From Blastopirellula marina (GTDB lineage: Bacteria > Planctomycetota > Planctomycetia > Pirellulales > Pirellulaceae): a DNA stretch of 64,000 nucleotides. The stretch spans positions 372,001 through 436,000 of the forward strand of contig NZ_PUIA01000037.1 in the NCBI RefSeq assembly GCF_002967715.1, written 5' to 3'. Shown here one piece after another: positions 18,766-27,375 of this stretch; within the stretch, counting starts at the first letter, position 1, and every line of letters starts with the position of its first letter. Below the pieces are notes generated by a model. The model ran no database searches, was not told where the DNA came from, and was given only the letters and a program-made list of their open reading frames with translations. The translations under genes were made by a program, and so were the position numbers.

Positions 18766-19668
18766 GTGGCAATCGCAACTCCAACTCAAACCGTGGCACT
18801 GTTGACCAAGCGGTGCCTGACGATGGATGAATTGGAAAGCCACCTGAACAACAACGGCATTAAGTGTTATCAGGAAGATGGCATCGAGTCGGATGGGACT
18901 CTATATAAGTTTCTAAGGACAGGATTGCGCGGGCAGGGACCTGATCTGTGGATCAATGTTCATCATGCTCGTTGGCCAGAAGTAATCGAACCTCACATAG
19001 GAACTTGGGGCGATCACACTTTCACAGATGGCTTGAAGCGGGCCGTTCAATTTCAGGTGAATTGGAAAGACGCTGCCAAGGCCGTTCAAGAGCATCAAGC
19101 CGTTGTGCTCGTTCAACGGTTTCAATCACCGGCCGATCTGTGTTCGCCAACTGAGCAGATGGCGATTGCCGTTGAGCTCGCGAGGGTGAGTCTCGCTATC
19201 GGAGCGATGCCTGAAGTCGTTGCCTACTTCTGTCCAGGCGGTGAAGTTCTGCTCCCCATTGCCATGCTCGACGAGATTCTACCGGCGAGCAAGCTTACGG
19301 GAATTCCACCGCTTGATCTGTTTACTAATCTGCGATTGTCATGGCTGGATGATCGCTGGGTGATTTTCGAAACGATTGGCAATGCTCAGTTGGGTTTGCC
19401 TGATTTCGAGGTCTACGCCGATAGTCAACAGCACGACTTGAATGAAATCGCTGCCTGGCTGCGGCGTTGGAGTTTGCAGCATTTCCAGGCCGAGAAAGCG
19501 CTCCAAGATGGATCGGTTGCCAGTGGCCCAGGTGGCGCAAGCTTCGACGTGATCTATGCCAAGGATGCCCTCTTGGCTCCTAAACGGTTAGTGATTCGAT
19601 TGATCGCCCAGGATGAAGCCAAGATGCCAGGCGGTCTACCGGCACGACTTCGTATCGATCGAGCGTAG
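18766..19668 (+). CDS. DUF4261-like protein downstream of the PKS
   Basis: A 300-residue soluble protein, 44 bases after the PKS stop and so likely the last gene of that operon. It has no signal peptide or membrane segment. Near residues 185-215 it reads LSWLDDRWVIFETIGNAQLG followed by LPDFEV, a pattern I associate, with moderate confidence, with the DUF4261 family of unknown function. The start is GTG at 18766; an in-frame ATG at 18823 (MDELESHLNNNG) is an alternative. Base composition resembles its neighbours but is slightly less GC-rich than the PKS. I see no catalytic motif that would place it in the pathway. Confidence 0.7.
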   Translation: MAIATPTQTVALLTKRCLTMDELESHLNNNGIKCYQEDGIESDGTLYKFLRTGLRGQGPDLWINVHHARWPEVIEPHIGTWGDHTFTDGLKRAVQFQVNWKDAAKAVQEHQAVVLVQRFQSPADLCSPTEQMAIAVELARVSLAIGAMPEVVAYFCPGGEVLLPIAMLDEILPASKLTGIPPLDLFTNLRLSWLDDRWVIFETIGNAQLGLPDFEVYADSQQHDLNEIAAWLRRWSLQHFQAEKALQDGSVASGPGGASFDVIYAKDALLAPKRLVIRLIAQDEAKMPGGLPARLRIDRA

Positions 19669-19669
19669 G

Positions 19670-19978
19670 CTAATCGGCCGAGTTGCGATTCTTTCGCTGG
19701 GATTGCTTTTCCCAGTAACGCAACAGTTCTTTGCCAATGCTCAGGATGGTCAGCAGTAGCATCGGGGCTGCCAGGGTGACGAACATGAAGCTGAAACGAT
19801 TGGAGAGGACACCTTCTTTGGAGTCGTTCAGCATGTAGTGTCCCATGACGAAGAGCACGCTCAGCAGGAAGGTGGCCAGCATGATCGAACCGATGCCAAA
19901 GCGTGGTCGCCACGGACCTTTCGGCTGCGGTTGATGGGCTTCGGGAGTGTCGTCGTCAAAAAGGGGATCGTCGCCCAT
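19670..19978 (-). CDS. Small two-helix membrane protein
   Basis: A 102-residue protein with an acidic, proline-rich N-terminus (MGDDPLFDDDTPEAHQPQP), two hydrophobic helices (about 31-48 and 64-82), and a basic C-terminal tail (RYWEKQSQRKNRN). No family recognised. It ends one base from the convergent DUF4261-like gene. It starts two bases after the phosphoesterase stop, so it is probably translated in the same message as that upstream gene. Confidence 0.7.
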   Translation of the reverse strand: MGDDPLFDDDTPEAHQPQPKGPWRPRFGIGSIMLATFLLSVLFVMGHYMLNDSKEGVLSNRFSFMFVTLAAPMLLLTILSIGKELLRYWEKQSQRKNRNSAD

Positions 19979-19980
19979 TT

Positions 19981-20871
19981 TTAGGACATGGCTGCCAAGA
20001 TAGGATCGTGGAGAGAATGAATTCGATTCAGCAGATCTTCCTGAGTCAGGTCATTGGACATCGGGATCATAAGATACTTGCCCAGTCGGCTGCAACAGTC
20101 GAGCACGATCTGCCGTGAATTGGGGGAAGCGAATCCATACTGGCATGGTTCGTGGCCGGTAATGAAGAGCTCGACCCCCAACTGCTCGGCCAGGTAGTCG
20201 ACATTCTCTTGGCGGAAGTCACGCCCCCACACCAGGCGATGCAGTGAGCCACCACAACTTCGATCGTGACAGGTGAGTTCCCGGTCGAAGATCGAGGTAT
20301 CGAATGGCTCTTCGTCGCACTGCTTGGGCAGGCTATGGGTGACCATGATCTGATCCCCAATCCGGATCGCGATGGGAAGGCTCGCCAGAAACTCCAACTG
20401 GGCGGACCGGACCATTGGCACGGCATCGCCGTACATTTGTCCCATACCACAGCGGAACATCAGGTTGAGCATCTTGCCCGCTTTCATGATCGGAAAGTCG
20501 GTCAGTTCGGCCAGTTCATGGTTGGAGATGAGAAAGTGCACTTGGTTCGGGAAGCGAATCACCAGTTGAGCGATATCTTCGAGCATCAGGTGAGACATGC
20601 ACCCGCCCGCTTTGGGATAGGTCGGTCCCCCATGGCACACTTCCTGAAATACCAAGTGCCGACGTGGATTACTCTCTAGATCGGCGATATGGAGGATCTG
20701 GCGGAAGTTGGTGCGGTTGCCGTGCAGGTCGGCCGTTACCATCACATCATCGGTGTTCGATGTATCCAGGTAGACGACATTGCCTCGCCGAAGCGAAGAC
20801 TCCCGCAAGATTTGCCCGGCTTTTCGGTAAGACTCAACCGTGTTTTGGGCCACGCTGGCGGCGACAGTCAT
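19981..20871 (-). CDS. PPP-type metallophosphoesterase
   Basis: A 296-residue calcineurin-like phosphoesterase. TADLHGNRTNF supplies the second metal-site block (usually GDxHG), FLISNHELAEL corresponds to GNHE, TH occurs in MVTHSLPKQC, and FITGHEPCQYG is the GH block. It therefore keeps most metal ligands of the PPP phosphatase fold. The usual first block is not obvious: VYLDTSNTDDVMVTADLHG is the closest. The ATG at 20871 is preferred to an upstream GTG at 20910. Possible substrates are phosphoproteins or diadenosine polyphosphates; the sequence does not decide. Confidence 0.8.
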   Translation of the reverse strand: MTVAASVAQNTVESYRKAGQILRESSLRRGNVVYLDTSNTDDVMVTADLHGNRTNFRQILHIADLESNPRRHLVFQEVCHGGPTYPKAGGCMSHLMLEDIAQLVIRFPNQVHFLISNHELAELTDFPIMKAGKMLNLMFRCGMGQMYGDAVPMVRSAQLEFLASLPIAIRIGDQIMVTHSLPKQCDEEPFDTSIFDRELTCHDRSCGGSLHRLVWGRDFRQENVDYLAEQLGVELFITGHEPCQYGFASPNSRQIVLDCCSRLGKYLMIPMSNDLTQEDLLNRIHSLHDPILAAMS

Positions 20872-21125
20872 AGGCTTTGATGCAAGCAATAGAAAGGAAT
20901 CAGAAAACACTGGCGATGTTTTATTGTTGCCAGTCAGCCCCTTCGAGGCAAACCTTATTCGTTTAATGGCCGATTGTATGGATTATTTGGACGGCGATGG
21001 CCGGGTGAATGCCTGGTCAGGAAGTTTCTCTCATATTTTCCTGAATTGGTGCCCGGTTCCCTATGGGAATGGGACCTATACTTCCAGTGAACTCTTCACC
21101 TTTTCTCATTGCGTTCAGAAGTCCG

Positions 21126-22025
21126 ATGAACTCCGATCGTCGAAATTCGATGCGATTTTCCGTCGCTCCCTCGCGGGTCAAAGCCCAGCTGAGGGTAGGT
21201 AAAGATACCTACAAGGCGGAGTTATTGGACGAATCGATGGCTGGGTTTGCTGTCGCTGTCGAAATCCCACGACGCAAACTCGGAGAACAAGGTTTTGTCT
21301 GCGAGTCGGATTGCCCTTTATTCGGGGAAATCGCCCGACTGACGGTATCTGGGCATAGTGAATATGAAGTCCAGATCATCAGTATTGTGCCTCGGGAGGA
21401 TGATTCCGCCTCGGCCACCAAATCACGTGTCAGCTTGCGTTTGGGTACGCGAGTGGTGCGAGAGATCTACGGAGAGGACCGAAACTCGGTCGGACGAAAT
21501 CTCCGCCTGGTGGCAGCCATGGGGCTTGCCATCCTCTTCTCGCTTTACTGTACGGCCCAGTCCTTTTCAGGGCATCTGGCCTCGATGGTTCCGACAACGG
21601 AACTGGCCTGGGGTGACATGCTAGAGCAGTGGAAGATTCTGGGCTCGGGTGAACGTTCTTGGCGGAAGGAGATCGCCCATGCCACCAGCCATGGTTATGT
21701 CGTACCGAACACTCCGGAAATGACAGAGCTCATCGAGTTTTCCAAGGCGTTGCCTACTCTGCATCGTGTAGAAAAGGTAATGCTTTTCCAGCAGGACAGT
21801 CAGTTTCTACAGCAACTCAATTTGACGGCCGAGCAAACGCTGGCTGTTCGCAAAATCGCCATGGAAGCAGCCGCTGCCATGGAGCAACTGTGGATGCAGC
21901 TCAAGCACGAGCACCAGGCGTTCGAACAGCAACTGGGCATCCTCCTGGTCGAGCTAGAAACTCGCATTCTCGCCAATTTGAGCTCCACCCAGGCCAAAAT
22001 GTGGATGCACGCCCAGTTCGGCTAA
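21126..22025 (+). CDS. PilZ-like domain membrane protein
   Basis: A 299-residue protein. The start RRNSMRFSVAPSRVKAQL, followed by DESMAGFAVAV at about 30-50, resembles a PilZ domain, with an RxxxR-like N-terminus and a D/S-x-x-G turn; the c-di-GMP residues are only partly conserved. A single membrane helix lies at about 130-148 (LVAAMGLAILFSLYCTAQS). The C-terminal 150 residues are helical, rich in Gln, Met and Glu, and probably coiled. I chose the ATG at 21126; an earlier in-frame ATG at 21063 adds residues without domain similarity. It may link c-di-GMP or envelope sensing to an extracytoplasmic helical domain. Confidence 0.65.
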   Translation: MNSDRRNSMRFSVAPSRVKAQLRVGKDTYKAELLDESMAGFAVAVEIPRRKLGEQGFVCESDCPLFGEIARLTVSGHSEYEVQIISIVPREDDSASATKSRVSLRLGTRVVREIYGEDRNSVGRNLRLVAAMGLAILFSLYCTAQSFSGHLASMVPTTELAWGDMLEQWKILGSGERSWRKEIAHATSHGYVVPNTPEMTELIEFSKALPTLHRVEKVMLFQQDSQFLQQLNLTAEQTLAVRKIAMEAAAAMEQLWMQLKHEHQAFEQQLGILLVELETRILANLSSTQAKMWMHAQFG

Positions 22026-22265
22026 GCTCCGCTAGCACTGGAACATTTCTGACGGCTGAACCCTGAATTCTGTAACGGCTGGTAGGGATTGACCTGATTT
22101 GTTCAATTTTCCCGGATCTTAGGCCGATCAATCCTAGTGGACTTGCCTGGTAGAGACACTTGGCGAGCGATAGATTTCGGCACGAGGCTCCTGCACCTTC
22201 GCGCTGAAATGAATGACCCCCAAACGACCCAACGCCGTGCCCGCAAACGCGCGAGGAAATTCAAC

Positions 22266-22487
22266 ATGAATCGCTTGTTCTTCATTCTGGCAGCCGTATG
22301 CCTTCTGGCGGGAAGTGGCTGCTGCCATCATATCGGGGCGAGCCCCTGCAATAACCCGACCAGCGTAAGTGCTCCGCCACCGGCCGTTCAAGGCGGTCCT
22401 GGTTCGGCCCAAGTCACCTATCCGTATTACACCACACGCGGGCCGCGCGACTTCCTGGATCCGGCTCCGTTCGATATCGGATACTAA
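22266..22487 (+). CDS. Small putative lipoprotein
   Basis: A 73-residue protein beginning MNRLFFILAAVCLLAGSGC, a lipoprotein signal with a plausible lipobox ending at Cys19. A short Cys/His cluster (CCHHIGASPC) follows, then a proline- and glycine-rich middle and a C-terminus with TTRGPRDFLDPAPFDIGY. No enzyme motif. The frame is open upstream, but the ATG at 22266 is the only start that gives a signal peptide. A strong terminator follows 34 bases after its stop, so it is an expressed single-gene unit. Confidence 0.7.
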   Translation: MNRLFFILAAVCLLAGSGCCHHIGASPCNNPTSVSAPPPAVQGGPGSAQVTYPYYTTRGPRDFLDPAPFDIGY

Positions 22488-22520
22488 GCGTTCGTCGCAA
22501 TTTGGAACACGAAGACGCGA

Positions 22521-22559
22521 GTGCCGCCCATCAGATTCTTCTGGGGGCGGCACTTTTTT
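22521..22559 (+). terminator. Rho-independent terminator after the small lipoprotein gene
   Basis: GTGCCGCCC (22521-22529) pairs with GGGCGGCAC (22545-22553) and is followed by six T (22554-22559). Confidence 0.9.
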
Positions 22560-22713
22560 GCGCGCTCATGGTTTGAATGCGACTCGAAAATGTCAGGCTG
22601 CGTAGTTCCTCAAATTCCCCTGATTTGTGATGCCAAGGCACCACTGCGAGGTGGCAGACCAAGATTCATGCAAAACGTGCGTTAAATATGGGGCCGTATC
22701 CCCCCGCTAATCC

Positions 22714-22742
22714 TTGACAATCGTCATCGCTGCCCCTATGTT
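22714..22742 (+). promoter_or_regulatory. Promoter of the tex-like gene
   Basis: A perfect TTGACA at 22714-22719, 17-bp spacer, then TATGTT at 22737-22742. Transcription would start near 22749. This falls after the first possible ATG at 22746 and so supports the ATG at 22848 as the true start. Confidence 0.65.
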
Positions 22743-22847
22743 GCCGTGCTGGTATCATCGATACTAAGTATCGCTTTAGTCAACCAGCATCTGCGCTTAC
22801 GTCAAATCTATGACGCGCAAGTTTGCGAAAGCTCCTCAGGCATCCAC

Positions 22848-25800
22848 ATGGATACGACGATCGTCACGGACCTTCAAGTTGTCGCCCGTGAAGTTGGTAT
22901 TCCTCTCGAGAAAGTTCAACGAACTGTCGAACTGCTTGATGACGGGAACACCGTTCCGTTCATTACACGCTACCGAAAAGACGAAACCGGTGGCTTGGAT
23001 GAAGAGCAGATTCGCGCCATTCAAAGCAGCAACACAAAGCTGCGGCAATTGAATGAGCGCAAACGGACGATTCTCAAGTCGATCCAGTCGCAAGAGAAGC
23101 TGACCGAAGAACTTGCCGAGCAGATCAAGAAAGCACAGACACAGAAGCTGCTGGAAGATCTTTATCTTCCCTTCAAGCCAAAGAAGCAAACCCTGGCCAC
23201 CCAGGCCCGTGAACGTGGGTTAGAGCCGTTGGCCTTGGAAGTGCTCAGCGATGCCGACGAAGCCAAAGACCTGAAGGCTCGCGCCGAAGCATTTGTCGAC
23301 GCCGAGAAATCATTGGCAGATACCGATGCGGTAATCCAAGGGGTCGGTTGTATCATCGCGGAAGTCTTTTCGGAAAACGCTTTGCTGCGGGGACGCCTTC
23401 GCAAACTGTTTTGGAAGACAGGACAGTTGACCAGCACGCGGATCGAGAACGCCGATCAACACGACGGTTCCGATTCCGACGATGACGATCTCGACTCGAT
23501 CGAAGACGTCTCCACCAGTCACGAAGAAGCGGAGACTACCAGCGACGATTCCTCGGCAGCCGAATCGAATGAGGCCAGCGAAACCAAGCCGGCCACCAAA
23601 GCCGATGGGGGCAAAGACAGTGGCAAGAAGCCGACGATCCAAGAGATCCGCCGCGAGAAACGCAAGCGACAAAAAGAGAAGGAACGTGCCAAGAAGGACA
23701 AGGCATTCCGAGATTACTACGACCATCACGAGCCGGTCTCGAAGATCCCGCCACACCGAGTGCTGGCCATCAATCGGGGGGATCGGACTCGCTTCCTGAA
23801 GGTTCGGATCGAAGTCGACTTCGATAAGATCATCAAGACGGCTGAAGAGGTCGTGATTCCCGAAGGGCATTCACACGCAGAGTATCTCAAGCAGTGTCTG
23901 CGCGACAGTCTCAATCGACTGATCATCCCAGGTATCGAACGCGAAATCCGCCGTGAACTGACCGAGAAAGCGGAAACGCACGCGATCGAAGTCTTCGCCT
24001 GTAATCTCCGTAAATTGCTGCTGCAGCCTCCTGTGCGCGGCAAACGCGTACTCGCCGTCGACCCAGGCTTCCGCAGCGGATGCAAGTTGGTTGCCATCGA
24101 CCCGTTCGGTAACGTGATGGGCACGGGCGTGATTCACCTGATCGGCCCCCAGGATCGCGTCGAAAAGAGCCGCAGCCGAATTGTCGAAATGATCAAGCAG
24201 TTCGACGCGCAGATTGTTGCGATCGGTAACGGCACCGCTTGTCGCGAAACCGAACAGATCGTTGCCAGTGCCATTGCCGACGAACTGAAAGATCGCGACC
24301 TCTGCTACCTGATCGTCAACGAGGCCGGGGCGAGTGTTTACTCGACGAGTGAACTGGGGCGTGAAGAGTTCCCGAAATTCGATGCGACCATCCGCGGCAC
24401 GATCAGTATTGGTCGCCGTCTGCTGGATCCACTCTCGGAACTGGTGAAGATCAATCCTTCGAACATTGGAGTCGGGCTGTACCAGCACGATGTCAAAGCC
24501 AAGCATCTGCGCGACTCGCTGGACGACGTCGTGGAGTCGTGCGTGAACTACGTTGGCGTCGACGTGAATACGGCCAGTCCGGCCCTGTTGAGCTATGTTT
24601 CGGGCCTCAATCAGCTGACTGCCCGTCGAATCTATGAGCACCGCCAGGCGAAAGGGCCGTTCCGTTCCCGTGAAGAGATTCGCGAAGTCGCCGGAATCGG
24701 GGAAGCGACATTCGTGCAGGCCGCTGGCTTCTTGAAGGTCGTTCCGGCCGAGAATCCACTGGATGCTACCTGGATTCACCCGGAAAGCTACGAGGTAGCC
24801 ACGAAGCTTCTGGATAAGCTTGGTTGCTCGTTGACTGAAGTTTTGGCGACGGTTCCATCCCCTCCGCCGATAGTCGAAAAGCCGAAGTCGTTCCAGTTGG
24901 AAGAAGAGAAGCCGGTGATCGAGCCTGCCGCCGAAGCTGAGGTCGTCGAAGCCGTCGCATCGGTAACGGCCACGACGGAAGCTGAAGGTGAAGCGTCCGT
25001 CGAGCCTGCTTCCGCAGAGACCACGCAAACCACGGAAGAGAGTTCGCCGGTTGCGGTGGAGTCCAACGGCGAGGCAGCCGAGGTTTCGGAAACGTCTAGC
25101 GAAGAAGTATCTGAAGTGCCTGCCCCGCAGCCAGCACCGGCTGAGATTGCTGCTTCGGACGAGAACCACAAGCAACTGCTCGCCAAGATCGGTTCTGCCG
25201 ACATCGATAAGCTGGCCGAAGAATTGAGCATTGGTGTCCACTTGGCTCGCGACATCATGGGGGCTCTGTCACGCCCCGGTCGTGACCCTCGTGCGGACTT
25301 CCCTCCTCCCCTTTTCCGCCGTGGCGTGCTCAAGTTGGAAGACTTGGAGCCTGGCATGGAAATGATGGGAACTGTGCTGAATGTGGTCGACTTTGGTGCA
25401 TTCGTCGATATTGGTCTCCACGACAGCGGCATGGTTCATATCAGCCGCTTGGCCGATCGCTACGTCGCCGACCCACACGAAGTCGTTAGCGTCGGGGACG
25501 TCATTCGCGTATGGGTCATCGAAATCGATCGCGAACGCCGCCGCGTCTCGCTTACCGCGATTGATCCTTCCATCGAAGTCGAAAAGAAGGAAAAGCCGCA
25601 AGGACGCCCAAGTCGCCCCCCCCGTGCCGAACGCCCTCAGCGGGCCAAGGGCAAAGGTGGTGGTCACAAGCCTCAGGCCGGCGGCGGTGGACATGGCAAG
25701 GGGAAGCAGGGTGGCAAGCCGCGACACAACGAGCGTCGCGCCGTCAAGCCAAAGCCATCCAAGCCGATTACCGATGCAATGAAGGAAGGCAAGGAACCGC

Positions 25801-25871
25801 TACGTTCCTTTGGCGATCTCCAGCAGTTTTTCGATATGCAGCGGGAAGATAAGAAGAAGCCAAAGAAGTAG
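22848..25871 (+). CDS. tex: Tex-like RNA-binding/transcription accessory protein with acidic insertions
   Basis: A 1007-residue protein, well above the roughly 770 of usual Tex. The N-terminal Tex domain starts VAREVGIPLEKVQRTVELL. A YqgF/RuvC-like domain begins near 398 with LAVDPGFRSGCKLVAIDP, followed by GNGTACRETE and the typical NEAGASVYS. The helix-hairpin-helix region is near 570 (VDVNTASPALLSYVSGL). The S1 RNA-binding domain is at about 834-905. Unusual parts are an Asp/Ser/Glu-rich insertion followed by a Lys/Arg run (about 200-285), a second Glu/Ala/Val-rich linker (about 680-770) and a basic Gly/Pro/Lys tail (about 910-1007). Tex proteins bind RNA and affect transcription. Probably single-gene: own promoter, 170 bases to the next gene. 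Confidence 0.93.
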   Translation: MDTTIVTDLQVVAREVGIPLEKVQRTVELLDDGNTVPFITRYRKDETGGLDEEQIRAIQSSNTKLRQLNERKRTILKSIQSQEKLTEELAEQIKKAQTQKLLEDLYLPFKPKKQTLATQARERGLEPLALEVLSDADEAKDLKARAEAFVDAEKSLADTDAVIQGVGCIIAEVFSENALLRGRLRKLFWKTGQLTSTRIENADQHDGSDSDDDDLDSIEDVSTSHEEAETTSDDSSAAESNEASETKPATKADGGKDSGKKPTIQEIRREKRKRQKEKERAKKDKAFRDYYDHHEPVSKIPPHRVLAINRGDRTRFLKVRIEVDFDKIIKTAEEVVIPEGHSHAEYLKQCLRDSLNRLIIPGIEREIRRELTEKAETHAIEVFACNLRKLLLQPPVRGKRVLAVDPGFRSGCKLVAIDPFGNVMGTGVIHLIGPQDRVEKSRSRIVEMIKQFDAQIVAIGNGTACRETEQIVASAIADELKDRDLCYLIVNEAGASVYSTSELGREEFPKFDATIRGTISIGRRLLDPLSELVKINPSNIGVGLYQHDVKAKHLRDSLDDVVESCVNYVGVDVNTASPALLSYVSGLNQLTARRIYEHRQAKGPFRSREEIREVAGIGEATFVQAAGFLKVVPAENPLDATWIHPESYEVATKLLDKLGCSLTEVLATVPSPPPIVEKPKSFQLEEEKPVIEPAAEAEVVEAVASVTATTEAEGEASVEPASAETTQTTEESSPVAVESNGEAAEVSETSSEEVSEVPAPQPAPAEIAASDENHKQLLAKIGSADIDKLAEELSIGVHLARDIMGALSRPGRDPRADFPPPLFRRGVLKLEDLEPGMEMMGTVLNVVDFGAFVDIGLHDSGMVHISRLADRYVADPHEVVSVGDVIRVWVIEIDRERRRVSLTAIDPSIEVEKKEKPQGRPSRPPRAERPQRAKGKGGGHKPQAGGGGHGKGKQGGKPRHNERRAVKPKPSKPITDAMKEGKEPLRSFGDLQQFFDMQREDKKKPKK

Positions 25872-26041
25872 GTTTCGAGCTTTGACGCCTGGCATCCGAT
25901 GAAACGCCCAGGCATTCCGGTCCCCAAACCCCGAGAATGCCACAGGGCCCCCTGTTCATAACGGTGGTTTTTCCTTTCGCGATCAGGCGTAATAATGGAT
26001 TGACCGCACTTGCAAGTTCTGCCTAGGGGAAAGACTGACGT

Positions 26042-26524
26042 ATGTCCGACTTTGAAGATCGATTGAAGCGCGCTATCGAGCGCGGTGAGAAACGGAGCGA
26101 ATCGAAACGACGCGCGGAGGAAGAGGCCGCGATGTCCGATGAGGAATGCCGTGAGCTGCACAGTCGATTGCGTCTCAAGATCTCGGATTACATCGAAAAG
26201 TGTTTGCAAAAACTGCCCAACCACTTCCCCGGCTTCCAGTATGAAACGCTCTTTGGTGATCAAGGATGGGGCGGGGCTTGTGTTCGCGACGATCTCGACC
26301 TATCCGGACCCAAGCGACGGAATCTCTACAGCCGGATCGAACTGGCGGTCAAGCCGTACTCTTCGGTGCGCGTGCTGGAACTCGTCGGTAAAGGGATGAT
26401 CCGCAACAAGGAACTGTTCCACCGAACGCACTTTGAAAAGTTGAGCGAGGTTGAAGAGGCAGACTTTCGCGATCTGATCGATTTGTGGGTTGTCGAATAC
26501 GCCGAGCAGTATTCTGCAACCTAA
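26042..26524 (+). CDS. Conserved hypothetical protein, charged N-terminus
   Basis: A 160-residue soluble protein. The first 35 residues are a highly charged helix (MSDFEDRLKRAIERGEKR). Then comes a compact domain with aromatic residues: FPGFQYETLFGDQGWGG, then a likely hairpin, then an acidic helical end. It is preceded by GGGGAAAGACTGACGT, giving a weak ribosome site. The next gene starts 91 bases downstream on the same strand. No family recognised; codon use looks genuine and matches neighbours. Confidence 0.7.
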   Translation: MSDFEDRLKRAIERGEKRSESKRRAEEEAAMSDEECRELHSRLRLKISDYIEKCLQKLPNHFPGFQYETLFGDQGWGGACVRDDLDLSGPKRRNLYSRIELAVKPYSSVRVLELVGKGMIRNKELFHRTHFEKLSEVEEADFRDLIDLWVVEYAEQYSAT

Positions 26525-26615
26525 GAGGGAACAGCGATCCTCTCTGTTTTGCGATCGGATCCCCATTGGGCTAATCTTAAGCAAGCCTTGTCCTGGTTTC
26601 TTAAGGAGTCTGTCG

Positions 26616-27365
26616 ATGCAGTGGCTAATGATCTTTGCGGTGGTCTTGGGAGCGGAAACCAGCGACCAAAAGTCCCAGAAGCCTGACCCTGTCAGTGCCT
26701 ACCACCAACAGAGCATCCGAGGCTGGGACGTCTTCGTGCATAAGACCTTGTTGCGTGACGAGAAAGAAACCGGGGACGCCGCCTTGGAGTTGATCGACTA
26801 CCAACTCTACGAGATTCAGCGACGCCTGCCTGAGCACGCGGTCGCCGCGCTACAGAAGATTCCGATTTGGCTCGAAAGTGACAATACGGAGGCCAATCCG
26901 TGCGCCTGCTACCATGTATCGGCGGACTGGCTGGGCGAAAATGGTTTTCTGCGTGAAAAAGCCAAGGCAGTTGAAGTATCGAGCGCAAAGACATTCCTGC
27001 AATGGACGAAGGAGCAGCCATTCATGCTGCTGCACGAACTCTCACACGGCTATCACGATCGAATATTGGGCTACGACGAACCACGCATCATCGAGGCATT
27101 CCAACAGGCCAAGAAATCTGGTGGATACAACGAGGTACGTCATATCGATGGTTCGAAGAAGAAGCACTACGCCATGGAGGATGAAAAAGAGTACTTTGCC
27201 GAGTTGACGGAAGCTTACTTCGGAACCAACGACTTCTATCCATTTGTTAAAGCCGAACTGCAAACGCACGATCCTGAAGGCTATCGATTGATCGAGACGC
27301 TCTGGAACGAAAAGCCAGACACTACAGCGACTGACGATAAGAAGACCGAGGACGCGAAGGAGTAG
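26616..27365 (+). CDS. Secreted zincin-like metallopeptidase
   Basis: A 249-residue protein with a short hydrophobic export signal (MQWLMIFAVVLGAE). The zinc-peptidase motif HELSHGYHD has His140, Glu141 and His144. A downstream acidic block, EKEYFAELTEAYFG (190-203), is well placed to supply the third zinc ligand. The ATG at 26616 has a strong TAAGGAG site eight bases upstream, so the longer open frame before it is not used. I infer a periplasmic or extracellular peptidase; the substrate is unknown. Confidence 0.78.
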   Translation: MQWLMIFAVVLGAETSDQKSQKPDPVSAYHQQSIRGWDVFVHKTLLRDEKETGDAALELIDYQLYEIQRRLPEHAVAALQKIPIWLESDNTEANPCACYHVSADWLGENGFLREKAKAVEVSSAKTFLQWTKEQPFMLLHELSHGYHDRILGYDEPRIIEAFQQAKKSGGYNEVRHIDGSKKKHYAMEDEKEYFAELTEAYFGTNDFYPFVKAELQTHDPEGYRLIETLWNEKPDTTATDDKKTEDAKE

Positions 27366-27375
27366 GCGTCTACGA

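Noticed and set aside
17534-18799. A 421-codon minus-strand open frame opposite the AOS domain
   Set aside because: Antisense shadow of the PKS/AOS gene, Arg/His/Val-rich translation typical of complement frames.
23871-25241. A 456-codon minus-strand open frame opposite tex
   Set aside because: Antisense shadow with no domain; sense frame is a confident Tex.
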